From positions 2,620,001 to 2,684,000 of the forward strand of contig NC_008347.1 in assembly GCF_000014745.1 (NCBI RefSeq): a stretch of DNA of 64,000 nt, given 5' to 3'. Positions 25,939 to 37,027 of this stretch are shown here, in pieces. Position 1 is the stretch's first letter. The number at the start of each line of letters is the position of its first letter. The position numbers and the translations under genes are program-made. The DNA comes from Maricaulis maris MCS10 (lineage in GTDB: Bacteria > Pseudomonadota > Alphaproteobacteria > Caulobacterales > Maricaulaceae). The notes under the pieces are model-generated. The model had not been told where the DNA came from, made no database searches, and worked only from the letters and a program-made list of their open reading frames with translations.

Positions 25939-27024
25939 TCAGAGGAGTTCTGAGCGCCCTTCGTCCTGCAATGCAGTCACAAGCGCCTTGACGTCCTGTG
26001 TTCTCGACCCGTCGCTGACCAGTACGGCATCATCGGTGACCACCACGACAACATTGTCCATGCCGACAACACCCACACGACGACCATTCGTCATGACGTA
26101 GGAGTTCTGCGTATCGACGAAGTGTACATCACCGCGCGCCACATTCCCCTCAGGCGTCTTGTCCTCGGCGATATCCCAAAGGGCACTCCAGGCCCCGACG
26201 TCGGACCATCCGATATCGGCCGGCACAACAGTCGCCTTGCTGGTCTTCTCCATGATCGCATAGTCGAACGAATTCGAGGGGCACTCTCCAAAACGCTTGG
26301 CACACAGCACGACCAGATCATCGACCACACTTGCGTCTGCCAACGCAGCGCGACTCGATGAGGAAATATCTGGGCAATGCCCATCCATCTCGGCCAGCAC
26401 CGTGCCGGACCCGAACATGAAAATGCCGGCATTCCAGTAGTAATCACCGGTAGCGATGAAACGTTGCGCCGTGGCGACATCGGGCTTTTCAGTGAAACGT
26501 TTGACACGATAACCCGGATCCAGGCGGTTGCCGCGCTCGATATACCCGTACCCCGTCTCAGGAGCGGAGGGCTGGATGCCGAATGTGACGATGCAACCGG
26601 ATTCGGCAAGCGATGATGCGGCCGTTATGGCGGCATGGAACGCATCTCCATCGCGAATATGGTGGTCAGCCGGCAAGAGCAGGACCAACGCCTCCTCACC
26701 ATATTCCCGGGCAACCAGAGCGGCAGCCACGGCTGCCACCGCCGCCGTGTTCCGGGCCACCGGCTCGACAACATAGTGTGACGGGGCGACACCAAGCTCG
26801 GTCAGTTGCAACCGTGCCAACTCATGCTGACGTTCATTGAGGACAATGATTGGAGGCGCGATGTCGAAATCTTCCCGTGTCGCCGAAACGCGCATGACGG
26901 TTTCCTGCACCATCGACATTTCGGATACGAGCGCATGAAGCTGTTTCGGGTGCGAGGCCCGCGAGAGCGGCCAAAGGCGCGTCCCCGATCCACCTGACAT
27001 GATTACAGGCACAACCACTGACAC
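25939..27024 (-). CDS. manC: Mannose-1-phosphate guanylyltransferase
   Basis: Makes GDP-mannose from mannose-1-phosphate and GTP. The nucleotidyltransferase loop GGSGTRLWPLSRASHPKQ is near the N terminus, with the family's VLLLPADHHI metal-binding aspartate and the FTEKPD motif. At 361 residues it is the single-domain form without the C-terminal cupin isomerase domain. The frame runs open to 27126, but a GTG at 27024 preceded by GGGAGA and immediately before the core is preferred. Confidence 0.93.
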   Translation of the reverse strand: MSVVVPVIMSGGSGTRLWPLSRASHPKQLHALVSEMSMVQETVMRVSATREDFDIAPPIIVLNERQHELARLQLTELGVAPSHYVVEPVARNTAAVAAVAAALVAREYGEEALVLLLPADHHIRDGDAFHAAITAASSLAESGCIVTFGIQPSAPETGYGYIERGNRLDPGYRVKRFTEKPDVATAQRFIATGDYYWNAGIFMFGSGTVLAEMDGHCPDISSSSRAALADASVVDDLVVLCAKRFGECPSNSFDYAIMEKTSKATVVPADIGWSDVGAWSALWDIAEDKTPEGNVARGDVHFVDTQNSYVMTNGRRVGVVGMDNVVVVVTDDAVLVSDGSRTQDVKALVTALQDEGRSELL

Positions 27025-27136
27025 AGCACTATCTCCCGAAGCTGGACTAACCACATGAATGACCAAACCAACGTGACCACGCAACCTCGCGGTACTGTGG
27101 AAGGACCGCGCAAAGACCAGCGTCACTCTTCAGATG

Positions 27137-27406
27137 TTAATGCGTTACTTCCATCGGCCGTGATGTCGGGACAGTTGAGGGCGGGAAGTCGTGCGCTGAC
27201 AAATATTTCAAAAGCCTGCCAAGGACCGTCGCGCAATCGGTCTGGATGATGCGGATCTGGGCAACGCCGTCCAACTGACTTGCGGTAAAGACACAAGCGT
27301 CTTCCTCACCCTCGCCATCATCCAGTGATCGCAGGAATGTGGCCAGATGCTGGTCAAACTCGTGCGCGGATTGTGCGTCCTCGAACCTGATGACTTGCTT
27401 GAACAT
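27137..27406 (-). CDS. Small hypothetical protein (89 residues)
   Basis: Not recognised. A small soluble, acidic protein starting MFKQVIRFED, with no signal, membrane helix or cysteine motif beyond two isolated cysteines. A very strong ribosome site (GAGGGGGG) lies 5-8 bp before the ATG, and codon use matches its neighbours, so it is probably real. It lies upstream of manC on the same strand. Confidence 0.6.
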   Translation of the reverse strand: MFKQVIRFEDAQSAHEFDQHLATFLRSLDDGEGEEDACVFTASQLDGVAQIRIIQTDCATVLGRLLKYLSAHDFPPSTVPTSRPMEVTH

Positions 27407-27616
27407 GCTCGCCCCCCTCTAACCGCTGCTCCATCGCTCGTTGGCGCGACGGCTCTCCCCGAACCGGCAACCAATCAAGTATACCCACCTGCAGCACAAG
27501 TCTGCGTGACCGAAATCACGGGCAGGAACGAACACGCTAGCGATCTGACGGGCGCGATCAACCGGTTGCAGCGGCGAACCGCACGCTTTGTGTTGCGCCG
27601 CAGCAAAATTGTCACA
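27407..27616. other. Intergenic, nothing recognised
   Basis: About 210 bp between the YmdB-like gene and the 89-residue gene. No conserved frame or strong terminator was seen; it presumably holds the promoter for the small gene. Confidence 0.4.
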
Positions 27617-28432
27617 TCAAGAGGGAAGGCATTCCGAGAGCTGTCCGCCCAGGCGGATTGGCTCACAGCGCAGGGCCAAGCCGGTCGCGTCATCGGTCTC
27701 AACAAAGACACCGCACAAGGTCGCATCACCGGTTGCCGGCTCGAAGCGGCCCGAGCGCATACGGGTCGTGAAGCGCCGCAGCGGCTCTTCCTTGTCCATG
27801 CCGATCACACTGTCATAGTCGCCACACATGCCTGCATCGGTCTGATAAGCGGTGCCGCCCGGAAGGACACGCGCATCGGCTGTCGGGACATGGGTGTGCG
27901 TGCCCACAACCAGACTGGCTCTGCCATCGCAAAAAGCCCCCATCGCCATTTTTTCGCTCGTCGCCTCACCATGAAAATCGATGATGACCGCGTCAGCGAC
28001 CATGCCCAGCGGCGCGGCTGCGAGTTCCCGCTCGACCGCAGTGAACGGATCGTCCAGCGACTCCATGAACAGATTACCCATCACATTCATCACAAAGACG
28101 CGGCGCCCGTCGGGCAGATCATAGAGATTGGCCCCGGCACCGGGGGTTGAACCGACCGGATAATTAGCCGGACGCAACAGGCGCGGCTCGCGGTCGATGA
28201 AGCTCAGGGTCTCGCGCTGGTCCCAGGCATGATTGCCCAGGGTCAGGACATCGGCACCCAGCTCGAACAGCTGGTTGCAGATCTTTTCCGTTACCCCGAA
28301 CCCGGCGGCCGCATTTTCGGCATTGATCACTACAAAATCAGGCTTCAGCGCTTCGCGCACGCGCGGCAGATGGTCCTCGATTGCGCGGCGGCCGGTCTTG
28401 CCGACAATGTCTCCGAAAAAGGCCAGGCGCAT
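27617..28432 (-). CDS. YmdB-family metallophosphoesterase
   Basis: The 271-residue calcineurin-like phosphoesterase of the TIGR00282/YmdB family opens with RLAFFGDIVGKTGRRAIEDHLP. It carries the metal ligands in NAENAAAGFGVT, GNHAWDQRE and the VVGTHTHVPTAD block. Characterised Bacillus YmdB hydrolyses 2',3'-cyclic nucleotides and affects RNA turnover; the alphaproteobacterial role is not defined. The gene follows the metH block on the same strand with an 82-bp gap. Confidence 0.9.
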   Translation of the reverse strand: MRLAFFGDIVGKTGRRAIEDHLPRVREALKPDFVVINAENAAAGFGVTEKICNQLFELGADVLTLGNHAWDQRETLSFIDREPRLLRPANYPVGSTPGAGANLYDLPDGRRVFVMNVMGNLFMESLDDPFTAVERELAAAPLGMVADAVIIDFHGEATSEKMAMGAFCDGRASLVVGTHTHVPTADARVLPGGTAYQTDAGMCGDYDSVIGMDKEEPLRRFTTRMRSGRFEPATGDATLCGVFVETDDATGLALRCEPIRLGGQLSECLPS

Positions 28433-28514
28433 GAGATGGGCTCCGTCAGCGGTTGGGTCGACGGATATGGCGCATCATCGCCCGAAAGTCCAAGTCATGA
28501 CTGATGCAAACGTT

Positions 28515-31172
28515 TCAGGGAGCCCTCCCGGCGCCGGGCACATAGTCCAGGATTGGCGCCAGACAGCGCTCCGCCTCGTCAAGCGTCCAGCCCTTGCGGT
28601 TCGCGTAGTCCTCGACCTGGTCCTTTAGAATACGGCCGACCGCGAAATAATGGCTGTCGGGATGCGACAAATATAAACCGGAGACCGACGACGCTGGTGT
28701 CATGGCGAATGAATTGGTCAAGCCGATCCCGGCATTACCTGTTGCATCAAGCAGTGAGAAAAGCGTGCGCTTTTCGGAATGGTCGGGTTGGGACGGGTAG
28801 CCCGGCGCCGGCCGGATTCCGTCATAAGCCTCTTCTATCAACTCACGATTGGAGAACGCCTCATCGGGGGCATAGCCCCAATGCTTCTGACGCACCTGCT
28901 TGTGCAACCACTCAGCCGCGGCCTCGGCAAGCCGGTCTGACAAGGCCTTGAACAGGATCGAATTGTAATCGTCCTTCTCGGCTTCGAAGCGGGCAAGCAA
29001 GTCCGGATTGTCGCCGGCGGTCACGGCAAATCCGCCGATCCAGTCATCATGCCCCGCCGGCGCAAGGAAATCATACTGGCTGAGATGGGGGCGATCATTG
29101 TCCTTGGCTGCCTGCTGACGCAGGCCATAGAAGCGCGCAAGGGTCTCCTTGCGGGCGTTATCTGCATAAAGCACGGCATCATCGCCGTCGCGATTGGCCG
29201 GCCAGAAGCCTACTACTGCGCGCGGTTCCAGGAGGTTCTCGTCAACAATTCGGGCAAGCATGGCCTGGGCGTCGGCAAACAACGCCTTGGCCGCATCACC
29301 GCGGCGCGGATCATCGAAGATCGCCGGATAGCTGCCTTTGAGCTCCCATGTGAAAAAGAAGGGGGTCCAGTCGATAAAGTCGACCAGCTCCGCCGCCGTC
29401 GGCTTAAGAAGCGAGACGCCCGGCTTTGCCGGAACCGGCGGAGTGTAAGCCTCCCAGTCACACTTCCAGGAGTTTTCACGCGCGCGACCGATTGGCAATC
29501 GAGCCTTGCTTGACCGCGCCGCCAAACGACGCTCGCGGATCTTGGCAAGGTCGGCCTTGACCTCCACCGCATACTTGTCGCGCTGGTCGGAGAGGAGCTT
29601 GGAAACCACCCCGACGGCGCGGCTCGCATCGAGGACATGAACCACCGGCGCAACATTGATCGCCGGATCGATCTTTACCGCCGTGTGTGCCGGGCTGGTC
29701 GTGGCGCCACCGATCAAAAGTGGAATGTCGACCTTGAGTCTTTCCATCTCGGAGGCCACGAAAACCATCTCGTCCAGGGAAGGCGTGATCAGTCCAGAAA
29801 GGCCGATGATGTCAGCGCCTTCGTCCCGCGCCGTTGCCAGGATTTTCTCGCAGGGCACCATCACGCCGAGATCGATGACATCATAGCCGTTACACTGCAG
29901 CACAACACCGACAATATTCTTGCCAATGTCATGGACGTCGCCCTTCACCGTGGCCATCACGATCTTGCCGTTCGACTTGCCCTGATCGCCGGTCAGCGCT
30001 TTTTCCTCTTCCATGAATGGTATGAGGTGGGCCACCGCCTGCTTCATGACCCGCGCCGACATTACGACCTGTGGCAGGAACATCCTGCCATCGCCAAACA
30101 GGTCGCCGACGACATTCATGCCGTCCATCAGGGGCCCCTCGATGACGTGCAGTGGCCGATCGAAAGACTGGCGGGCCTCTTCGGTATCGTCGACGATGAA
30201 TTCATTGATGCCATGAACGAGTGCATGGCGAATCCGATCTGAAACCGGCGCATCGCGCCATTTCAGGTCACGGACCTTGGCCGGGCCGGCGCCCTGGCCA
30301 CGATAGCGCTCGGCCGCTTCAAGGAGCCGATCAGTCCCGTCATCCCGCCGATTGAGGATGACATCCTCGACCAGCTCACGCAGCTCCGGCTCGATATCAT
30401 CGTAAATGTCGAGCTGGCCGGCATTGACGATCCCCATGTCCATACCCGCCTTGATGGCGTGATAGAGAAAGACCGAATGCATGGCCCGACGCACGGTTTC
30501 GTTTCCGCGGAAGGAAAAAGAGATGTTCGAGAGCCCGCCGGAAACGTGGCAATGGGGAAGATTTTCGCGGATACGCCGCGTCGCCTCGATGAAGTCGACC
30601 GCGTAATTATTGTGCTCCTCGATCCCAGTTGCGACCGCGAAGATATTGGGGTCGAAAATGATGTCTTCCGCCGGAAAACCGATCTCGTTGACGAGAATCC
30701 GATAGGCCCGCTCGCAGATCTCATACTTTCTGGCAGCGGTATCGGCCTGGCCTGTCTCATCGAACGCCATGACAACAACCGCCGCGCCGTAGGCCAGACA
30801 TTTGCCGGCCTGTTCGCGAAACTGGGCCTCGCCCTCCTTGAGGCTGATCGAATTGACGATCGCCTTGCCCTGCGTGTTCTGCAGGCCCGCCTCGATCACC
30901 TCCCATTTCGAACTGTCGACCATGACGGGCACCCGGGCGACATCCGGCTCGCCTGCGATCAGACGCATGAAGCGGGTCATCGCCTCGACGCTGTCGAGCA
31001 GACCTTCATCCATGTTCACGTCGATTATCTGCGCACCATTCTCGACCTGCTGCCGGGCGACCGATACGGCGGCCATGTAATCGCCCTCGGTGATCAGTTT
31101 GCGAAACCGGGCCGAGCCGGTGACATTGGTGCGCTCGCCGACATTGACGAAGCTTGGAACAGATACGGACAT
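28515..31172 (-). CDS. metH: Methionine synthase, folate/cobalamin/reactivation part of split MetH
   Basis: C-terminal portion of cobalamin-dependent methionine synthase as an independent 885-residue protein. In order it has the methyl-THF-binding pterin domain ([16 protein letters not shown] to about 280), the helical cap and the B12-binding domain. The last carries the cobalt-ligating motif [14 protein letters not shown]. The S-adenosylmethionine-dependent reactivation domain ([15 protein letters not shown]) ends the protein. The homocysteine domain is supplied by the gene 11 bp upstream. Splitting at this domain boundary occurs in several alphaproteobacteria. Confidence 0.95.
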   Translation of the reverse strand: MSVSVPSFVNVGERTNVTGSARFRKLITEGDYMAAVSVARQQVENGAQIIDVNMDEGLLDSVEAMTRFMRLIAGEPDVARVPVMVDSSKWEVIEAGLQNTQGKAIVNSISLKEGEAQFREQAGKCLAYGAAVVVMAFDETGQADTAARKYEICERAYRILVNEIGFPAEDIIFDPNIFAVATGIEEHNNYAVDFIEATRRIRENLPHCHVSGGLSNISFSFRGNETVRRAMHSVFLYHAIKAGMDMGIVNAGQLDIYDDIEPELRELVEDVILNRRDDGTDRLLEAAERYRGQGAGPAKVRDLKWRDAPVSDRIRHALVHGINEFIVDDTEEARQSFDRPLHVIEGPLMDGMNVVGDLFGDGRMFLPQVVMSARVMKQAVAHLIPFMEEEKALTGDQGKSNGKIVMATVKGDVHDIGKNIVGVVLQCNGYDVIDLGVMVPCEKILATARDEGADIIGLSGLITPSLDEMVFVASEMERLKVDIPLLIGGATTSPAHTAVKIDPAINVAPVVHVLDASRAVGVVSKLLSDQRDKYAVEVKADLAKIRERRLAARSSKARLPIGRARENSWKCDWEAYTPPVPAKPGVSLLKPTAAELVDFIDWTPFFFTWELKGSYPAIFDDPRRGDAAKALFADAQAMLARIVDENLLEPRAVVGFWPANRDGDDAVLYADNARKETLARFYGLRQQAAKDNDRPHLSQYDFLAPAGHDDWIGGFAVTAGDNPDLLARFEAEKDDYNSILFKALSDRLAEAAAEWLHKQVRQKHWGYAPDEAFSNRELIEEAYDGIRPAPGYPSQPDHSEKRTLFSLLDATGNAGIGLTNSFAMTPASSVSGLYLSHPDSHYFAVGRILKDQVEDYANRKGWTLDEAERCLAPILDYVPGAGRAP

Positions 31173-31183
31173 GGTATTGAGCC

Positions 31184-32242
31184 TCAGGACGCCAGCTCGA
31201 ACGGTTCAAGACCGGAAAGCATCATGGCTTTTCTGCTTGGGACCGGCTGGCGCGGAGCGGCCGGTTTCGCGGCTGCCGCGATGGCTCGGATATGGTCAGG
31301 CGTGGTGCCGCAGCAACCACCGAGAATATTGACCAGGCCGGACGACGCCCACTCGCCCAGATGCCGGGCAGTCTGGTCCGGCGTCTCGTCATACTCGCCC
31401 ATATCGTTGGGCAGGCCCGCATTGGGATAGGCGATGATGCGGGTATCGGCGATACGGGCCAGCTCGCTGACATAGGGCCGCATCTCGTCAGCCCCCAGCG
31501 CGCAGTTCAATCCGATGGCCCAGGGACGGGCATGGCGGACCGAGCTCCAGAAGGCCGACGCCGTCTGGCCAGACAGTGTCCGCCCCGAACGGTCGGTGAT
31601 CGTGCCGGAAATGATGATCGGGATCTCCTCGCCGGTCTCCGCGCGCAGGTCCAGAAGCGCCTTGATCGCCGCCTTAGCATTCAGCGTGTCGAAGATGGTC
31701 TCGATCAGGAAGAAATCGATGAAGGGTGCCATGGCGCCCGCCTGTTCGAAATAGGCCTGTCGGACCGTTTCAAAATCAACATCGCGATGGCCAGGGTCGT
31801 TGACCTGGGGCGAGATCGACAGGGTCTTGTTGGTCGGACCGATGGCGCCGGCCACGCCTCGCACAGTACCGGTCCGGGCTGCGACCTCGTCGGCCGCTTC
31901 ACGGGCCAGTCGCGCCCCTTCGCGGGCGATGTCGCCGGCAACAGCCTGCATGTCATAATCAGCTTGGGCAATGGTCGTCGCGGAGAATGTATTGGTCTCG
32001 ACGATATCGGCTCCCGCGTCGAAATAGGCTTGGTGGATTGCCTTCACCGCCTCCGGAGCTGACAGGTTGAGGATGTCGTTATTGCCCTGGACCGGAACGT
32101 GCCAGCCGGCAAAACGTGCGCCCCGATAGCCGGACTCGTCCAGCTTCAGATCCTGGATCTGTGTGCCCATTGCCCCGTCAAGAATGAGAATTTCGGTACG
32201 GGCCTTGGCGTCCAGTGCGGCAATGCGGGCGGCACGCGTCAT
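31184..32242 (-). CDS. Homocysteine-binding methyltransferase part of split MetH
   Basis: The 352-residue TIM-barrel homocysteine S-methyltransferase domain starts with [13 protein letters not shown]. It has the zinc-ligand cysteines, one in GLNCALGA and two in [12 protein letters not shown]. By itself it lacks folate and cobalamin domains and must act with the 885-residue partner downstream. The ATG overlaps the metF stop by 4 bp, so metF and both metH parts form one operon under the metF promoter. Confidence 0.93.
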   Translation of the reverse strand: MTRAARIAALDAKARTEILILDGAMGTQIQDLKLDESGYRGARFAGWHVPVQGNNDILNLSAPEAVKAIHQAYFDAGADIVETNTFSATTIAQADYDMQAVAGDIAREGARLAREAADEVAARTGTVRGVAGAIGPTNKTLSISPQVNDPGHRDVDFETVRQAYFEQAGAMAPFIDFFLIETIFDTLNAKAAIKALLDLRAETGEEIPIIISGTITDRSGRTLSGQTASAFWSSVRHARPWAIGLNCALGADEMRPYVSELARIADTRIIAYPNAGLPNDMGEYDETPDQTARHLGEWASSGLVNILGGCCGTTPDHIRAIAAAAKPAAPRQPVPSRKAMMLSGLEPFELAS

Positions 32243-33147
32243 GATGCGACGGCCTGGAGCTCACGGTCGCCCGCCTTCACGCCCAGCAACTGGCAGGTCG
32301 ACAGCGCCAGCTCGGCCCGGTTGAGCGTGTAGAAGTGGAAACCATCCACGCCGCCATTGCGCAGCTTGCCGCACAGCTTTGCCGCGACGTGAGCCGTCAC
32401 CAGCTGGCGGGTGCCGGCATCCTCATCGAGACCTTCATAGGCTTCATGCAGCCATTTCGGCAGGCTGGCACCACACAGGCCGGCGATCCGCTTGAGACCC
32501 TTGAAATTGGGTTGCAGCATGATGCCCGGCACGATCGGAATGGTGATGCCGGCGGCCCGGGCCCGGTCGCGAAAGCGGAAATAGACATCGGCATCAAAGA
32601 AAAATTGCGTAATCGCCCGTGTCGCGCCCGCATCGATCTTGGCCTTCAACAAATCAATGTCGAAACCGGCATTCGGGCTCTCCGGATGGGTCTCGGGATA
32701 GCAACCGACCGAAATCTCGAAATCACCAATGTCGGAAATGCCCCGCGCGAGCTCGGCGGCATTGGCATAGCCGCCAGCTGGCGGGACATAGCTCCCCCCG
32801 ATCGCGTCAGGCGGATCACCGCGTAGCGCCACAATGTGGCGTACGCCGGACTTCCAATAATCACGGATGACGCCATCCACCTCGGCCTTGCTGGCATTGA
32901 CACAGGTCAGGTGGGCCGCGGGAGGAATAGAGGTTTCCTCGACAATCCGGTGCACGGTGCGATGGGTCCTGTCGCGGGTCGATCCACCGGCGCCATAGGT
33001 CACGGATACGAAATCCGGACGCAGCGGCTCGAGGCGCGAGATTGACTCCCAAAGCGTGGATTCCATCGCATCGGTCTTCGGCGGAAAGAATTCGAACGAA
33101 ACCGACAACCCGTCCGGTTTCCGCGCTGCCTGCCCGTGCTCACCCAT
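32239..33147 (-). CDS. metF: 5,10-methylenetetrahydrofolate reductase
   Basis: Flavoprotein reducing methylene-THF to methyl-THF for methionine synthase. The SVSFEFFPPKTDAME N-terminal signature, VTYGAGGSTRDRT, the ALRGDPP segment and QFFFDADVYFRF are all present. The ATG at 33147 is chosen because GGAAGGG lies 6 bp upstream; the longer frame to 33201 has no such site. It gives 302 residues, the normal length. First gene of the metF-metH operon, divergent from metK. Confidence 0.95.
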   Translation of the reverse strand: MGEHGQAARKPDGLSVSFEFFPPKTDAMESTLWESISRLEPLRPDFVSVTYGAGGSTRDRTHRTVHRIVEETSIPPAAHLTCVNASKAEVDGVIRDYWKSGVRHIVALRGDPPDAIGGSYVPPAGGYANAAELARGISDIGDFEISVGCYPETHPESPNAGFDIDLLKAKIDAGATRAITQFFFDADVYFRFRDRARAAGITIPIVPGIMLQPNFKGLKRIAGLCGASLPKWLHEAYEGLDEDAGTRQLVTAHVAAKLCGKLRNGGVDGFHFYTLNRAELALSTCQLLGVKAGDRELQAVAS

Positions 33148-33226
33148 GGGACACCCTTCCACTGCTGCGGCTCTGGCAGCCCCGCCCGGGGCGTGCCGCA
33201 CCGCCGCATCATTACCACATCAGGAC

Positions 33227-33242
33227 ATAAAGATATCTTTAT
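33227..33242. promoter_or_regulatory. Palindromic operator upstream of metF (SahR/ArsR-type)
   Basis: A perfect 16-bp palindrome ATAAAGATATCTTTAT lies 80 bp upstream of the chosen metF start, in the divergent metF-metK interval. Its ATAAAGAT half-site recurs before metK. It resembles the operators of ArsR-family methionine-cycle repressors (SahR type) known from proteobacteria; no regulator gene is present in the window. Confidence 0.7.
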
Positions 33243-33362
33243 ATGCTTGGATTGGCTAGGGGCAATCTGGTTGTTTGGGCAGCGCCGCCTATATGGGCTG
33301 GTGAAATCTTCCGCAAAGCGGAGGAGACTTGCATCCGCTCGTCACATCTGGTCTACCCGACG

Positions 33363-33382
33363 ATATAAAGATTTCCTTATAT
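33363..33382. promoter_or_regulatory. Second palindromic operator, just before the metK ribosome site
   Basis: ATATAAAGATTTCCTTATAT is a 20-bp near-palindrome (8 of 10 base pairs match). It shares the ATAAAGAT half-site with the element at 33227. It ends 12 bp before the metK GTG and abuts the GAGG ribosome site, a position where a bound repressor would block transcription. Confidence 0.65.
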
Positions 33383-33394
33383 GAGGATTCCACA

Positions 33395-34561
33395 GTGAGC
33401 CGTTCTTCTTACATCTTCACGTCCGAAAGCGTTTCCGAAGGCCATCCGGACAAGGTGTGCGACCGCATATCCGACACGATTGTCGACCTGTTCCTGGGCA
33501 AGGACCCGGAAGCCCGTGTCGCCTGCGAAACCCTGACAACAACCAACCAGATCGTCCTGGCCGGTGAAGTCCGCTGCGCGGCACCGATCGACGATGCAGA
33601 GATCGAAGCCGCCGCTCGTGAAGCGGTCCGCGACATCGGCTACGAGCAGGACGGCTTTCACTGGGAGACGGCGACGTTACAGAACTTCCTGCACGAGCAA
33701 TCCGTTCACATCGCCCAGGGCGTCGATGCCAGCGGCGACAAGGATGAGGGAGCGGGCGACCAGGGGATCATGTTCGGCTATGCCTCCGACGAGACGCCGC
33801 AACTCATGCCGGCCCCGATCACCTATTCGCACCAGATCCTCAAGCGCATGGCGGAGCTGCGCAAATCCGGCGCACGTCCGGAATTCGAGCCGGATGCGAA
33901 GTCGCAGGTCACCATGCGCTACGAAAATGGCGTCCCGGCCGGCGTGACCTCGGTCGTTGTTTCGACGCAGCACAAGGACGGGCTGACCCAGGACGACATC
34001 CGTGAGCTGGTGCGCCCGGTCGTGCAGGATGTCCTGCCGGAAGGCTGGTTCCCACCGGAAGAAGAATTTTACGTCAATCCCACCGGCACTTTCGTAATCG
34101 GCGGCCCGGACGGCGATGCCGGCCTGACCGGCCGCAAGATCATTGTCGACACCTATGGTGGCGCCGCGCCGCATGGTGGCGGCGCCTTTTCCGGCAAGGA
34201 CCCGACCAAGGTCGACCGGTCGGCTGCCTATGCCTGCCGCTGGCTGGCCAAAAATGTTGTGGCGGCCGAACTGGCCAAGCGTTGCACGATCCAGGTTTCC
34301 TACGCGATCGGCGTGTCCAAGCCGCTCTCGCTCTATGTTGACCTGCACGGCACTGGCCGCGTTGACGAGGCCAAGCTGGAGGACGCACTGCGCCAGCTGG
34401 CCGACCTGTCTCCGCGTGGCATCCGCACCCGGCTGCAATTGAACAAGCCGATCTATGCCCGCACCGCCGCCTACGGACATTTCGGCCGCACACCGACCGA
34501 AGATGGCGGCTTCTCCTGGGAGCGGACCGATCTGGCCGACGAGCTTCGCTCCCTCCTCTGA
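33395..34561 (+). CDS. metK: S-adenosylmethionine synthetase
   Basis: Makes S-adenosylmethionine from methionine and ATP. The 388 residues include [18 protein letters not shown] near the N terminus, [12 protein letters not shown], and the [19 protein letters not shown] loop. The GTG at 33395, preceded by GAGG at 9 bp, begins right before the conserved core. An upstream TTG at 33329 would run through the operator and is rejected. ahcY follows after 73 bp with no terminator, so the two are probably co-transcribed. Confidence 0.95.
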   Translation: MSRSSYIFTSESVSEGHPDKVCDRISDTIVDLFLGKDPEARVACETLTTTNQIVLAGEVRCAAPIDDAEIEAAAREAVRDIGYEQDGFHWETATLQNFLHEQSVHIAQGVDASGDKDEGAGDQGIMFGYASDETPQLMPAPITYSHQILKRMAELRKSGARPEFEPDAKSQVTMRYENGVPAGVTSVVVSTQHKDGLTQDDIRELVRPVVQDVLPEGWFPPEEEFYVNPTGTFVIGGPDGDAGLTGRKIIVDTYGGAAPHGGGAFSGKDPTKVDRSAAYACRWLAKNVVAAELAKRCTIQVSYAIGVSKPLSLYVDLHGTGRVDEAKLEDALRQLADLSPRGIRTRLQLNKPIYARTAAYGHFGRTPTEDGGFSWERTDLADELRSLL

Positions 34562-34634
34562 TCCTGATAAGCACGGGGCGCAATCGCTTCGCCCTGCCAC
34601 TTTACGAACGCCGAACAAGAAGGACCTTTTGGTC

Positions 34635-36044
<1,410 letters not shown>

Positions 36045-36067
36045 GGCGGCTAACCCGAACAAGAAAG

Positions 36068-36100
36068 GGGCGCCTTGCCAGCCGGCAAGGCGCCCTTTTT
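36068..36100 (+). terminator. Rho-independent terminator after ahcY
   Basis: A 12-bp perfect stem GGGCGCCTTGCC/GGCAAGGCGCCC with a 4-base loop is followed by TTTTT, about 20 bp past the ahcY stop. Confidence 0.93.
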
Positions 36101-36156
36101 GTATCGCCCGTGACGCAGAGCATGGAATCGTCCAGTCTCGCAGCGGGGGAGCAATC

Positions 36157-36639
36157 ATGACATTGAATGATGCCTATTTGATTTCGCAGATCGTCGCGGT
36201 CGTCCTGGTCGGGCCGACCCTGCTATACTTGGCCCTGCAAGTCCGCCAGAACACCAAGCAATTGCAGGCCGCTGCGCGCTACCAGTTTGTCGAAGCGACA
36301 GGGCAGATGCATTCGCTGACTGTGGGCAGCAAGCCGACCGCTTCAATGTTCAGACGCGGCATCGAGTCCTACGCCCAGCTCGACCCGGACGAGCGGCTGC
36401 AGTTTGGCATCCTCATCGGGCATTTTTTACAGATCTACAGCGTCATGTTCGAGCTGCACGCCGACGGCCTGTTGCCAAAGAGCCAATGGCATGCCGTCCT
36501 CAAGGACCTCGAATTCATCCTCGACTGCGATGGCGGCAGAGAGATATGGGAATCATTTGGCAAGGTAGGCTTGGCGCCGGACTTCGTCGCCTTCGCGGAC
36601 GCCATCTTTCGCGAAAAACCCGGCTCCTACAAACTCTAG
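36157..36639 (+). CDS. Hypothetical protein with N-terminal membrane helix
   Basis: The 160-residue protein has one hydrophobic helix at about residues 8-28, ending in LALQVRQNTKQLQAAARYQ, a pattern seen in many small uncharacterised marine bacterial proteins. The rest is a soluble helical region without catalytic motif. GGGGGA precedes the ATG at a suitable distance; an earlier frame start inside ahcY is rejected. It lies just after the ahcY terminator. Function unknown. Confidence 0.65.
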   Translation: MTLNDAYLISQIVAVVLVGPTLLYLALQVRQNTKQLQAAARYQFVEATGQMHSLTVGSKPTASMFRRGIESYAQLDPDERLQFGILIGHFLQIYSVMFELHADGLLPKSQWHAVLKDLEFILDCDGGREIWESFGKVGLAPDFVAFADAIFREKPGSYKL

Positions 36640-37027
36640 CACCAACAGCGCCTCACAGGGGCCGCCCGTGCCGCCATCCCCATTGGCAGGTCGGCGAGCT
36701 CTGTGCGCCGTTGCGGCGTTGGCCGCAGGCTGCGGCAATCAGGATTGCAGGCCACGCCCAGCCATAAACCTTGGTCTGCGCACGCGATTGCGCCGAAGGG
36801 AGGAAGGGGGAAGGAAAAGTTTGGCTGATTTTTGGGTCGAGTTGCGTTCCCTCCCCCCTGGGAGCGGGTCAGGGTGAGGGGTGAAGCCCGGTGATTGACG
36901 GGAGAATCCCCCTCATCCGGCTTCCGGCCACCTTCTCCCAGGAGAGAAACAAGGTGATGCACAACGGGGATGACCGGTCAGTAGGCCCGGCCGAACCTGG
37001 CCGGTCGTCACAGCGCCAAGCCGCGGC
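36640..37027. other. 388-bp intergenic region with dispersed repeat
   Basis: No gene seen. The left part has no recognisable structure; the right part contains the repeat listed separately. Confidence 0.5.
36846..36948. repeat. Intergenic imperfect inverted repeat of the dispersed GAGAAGGTGGCCGGA type
   Basis: Contains CCCCCTGGGAGCGGG-TCAGGGTGAGGGG facing CCCCCTCATCCGGC-TTCCGGCCACCTTCTCCC. The same word pattern (CCCCCTCATCCGGC then CCACCTTCTCCC) is a common REP-like intergenic repeat of high-GC proteobacteria, recognised here from memory; only one copy is in the window. Confidence 0.6.

Noticed and set aside
31173-31183. MetH split as an assembly frameshift
   Set aside because: Both halves have complete domains, proper stops and starts with an 11-bp gap, and the arrangement is known in alphaproteobacteria.
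33296-33362. Possible SAM-II/SAM-V riboswitch before metK (GGTGAAAT, hairpin TCCGCAAAGCGGA, CTTGCATCC)
   Set aside because: The GGTGA and CTTGCA words resemble SAM-II, but the P1 pairing beyond two bases and the 3' pseudoknot strand are missing; the palindromic operators explain regulation better. A covariance-model search would settle it.
33329-33394. Upstream TTG start for metK
   Set aside because: It would add 22 residues translated through the operator and has no ribosome site; the GTG at 33395 has GAGG and begins at the conserved N terminus.
36640-36800. tRNA-like or small RNA gene in the ahcY-fau interval
   Set aside because: No cloverleaf with a GGTTCGAATCC-type T-arm could be built; only weak GC-rich hairpins.
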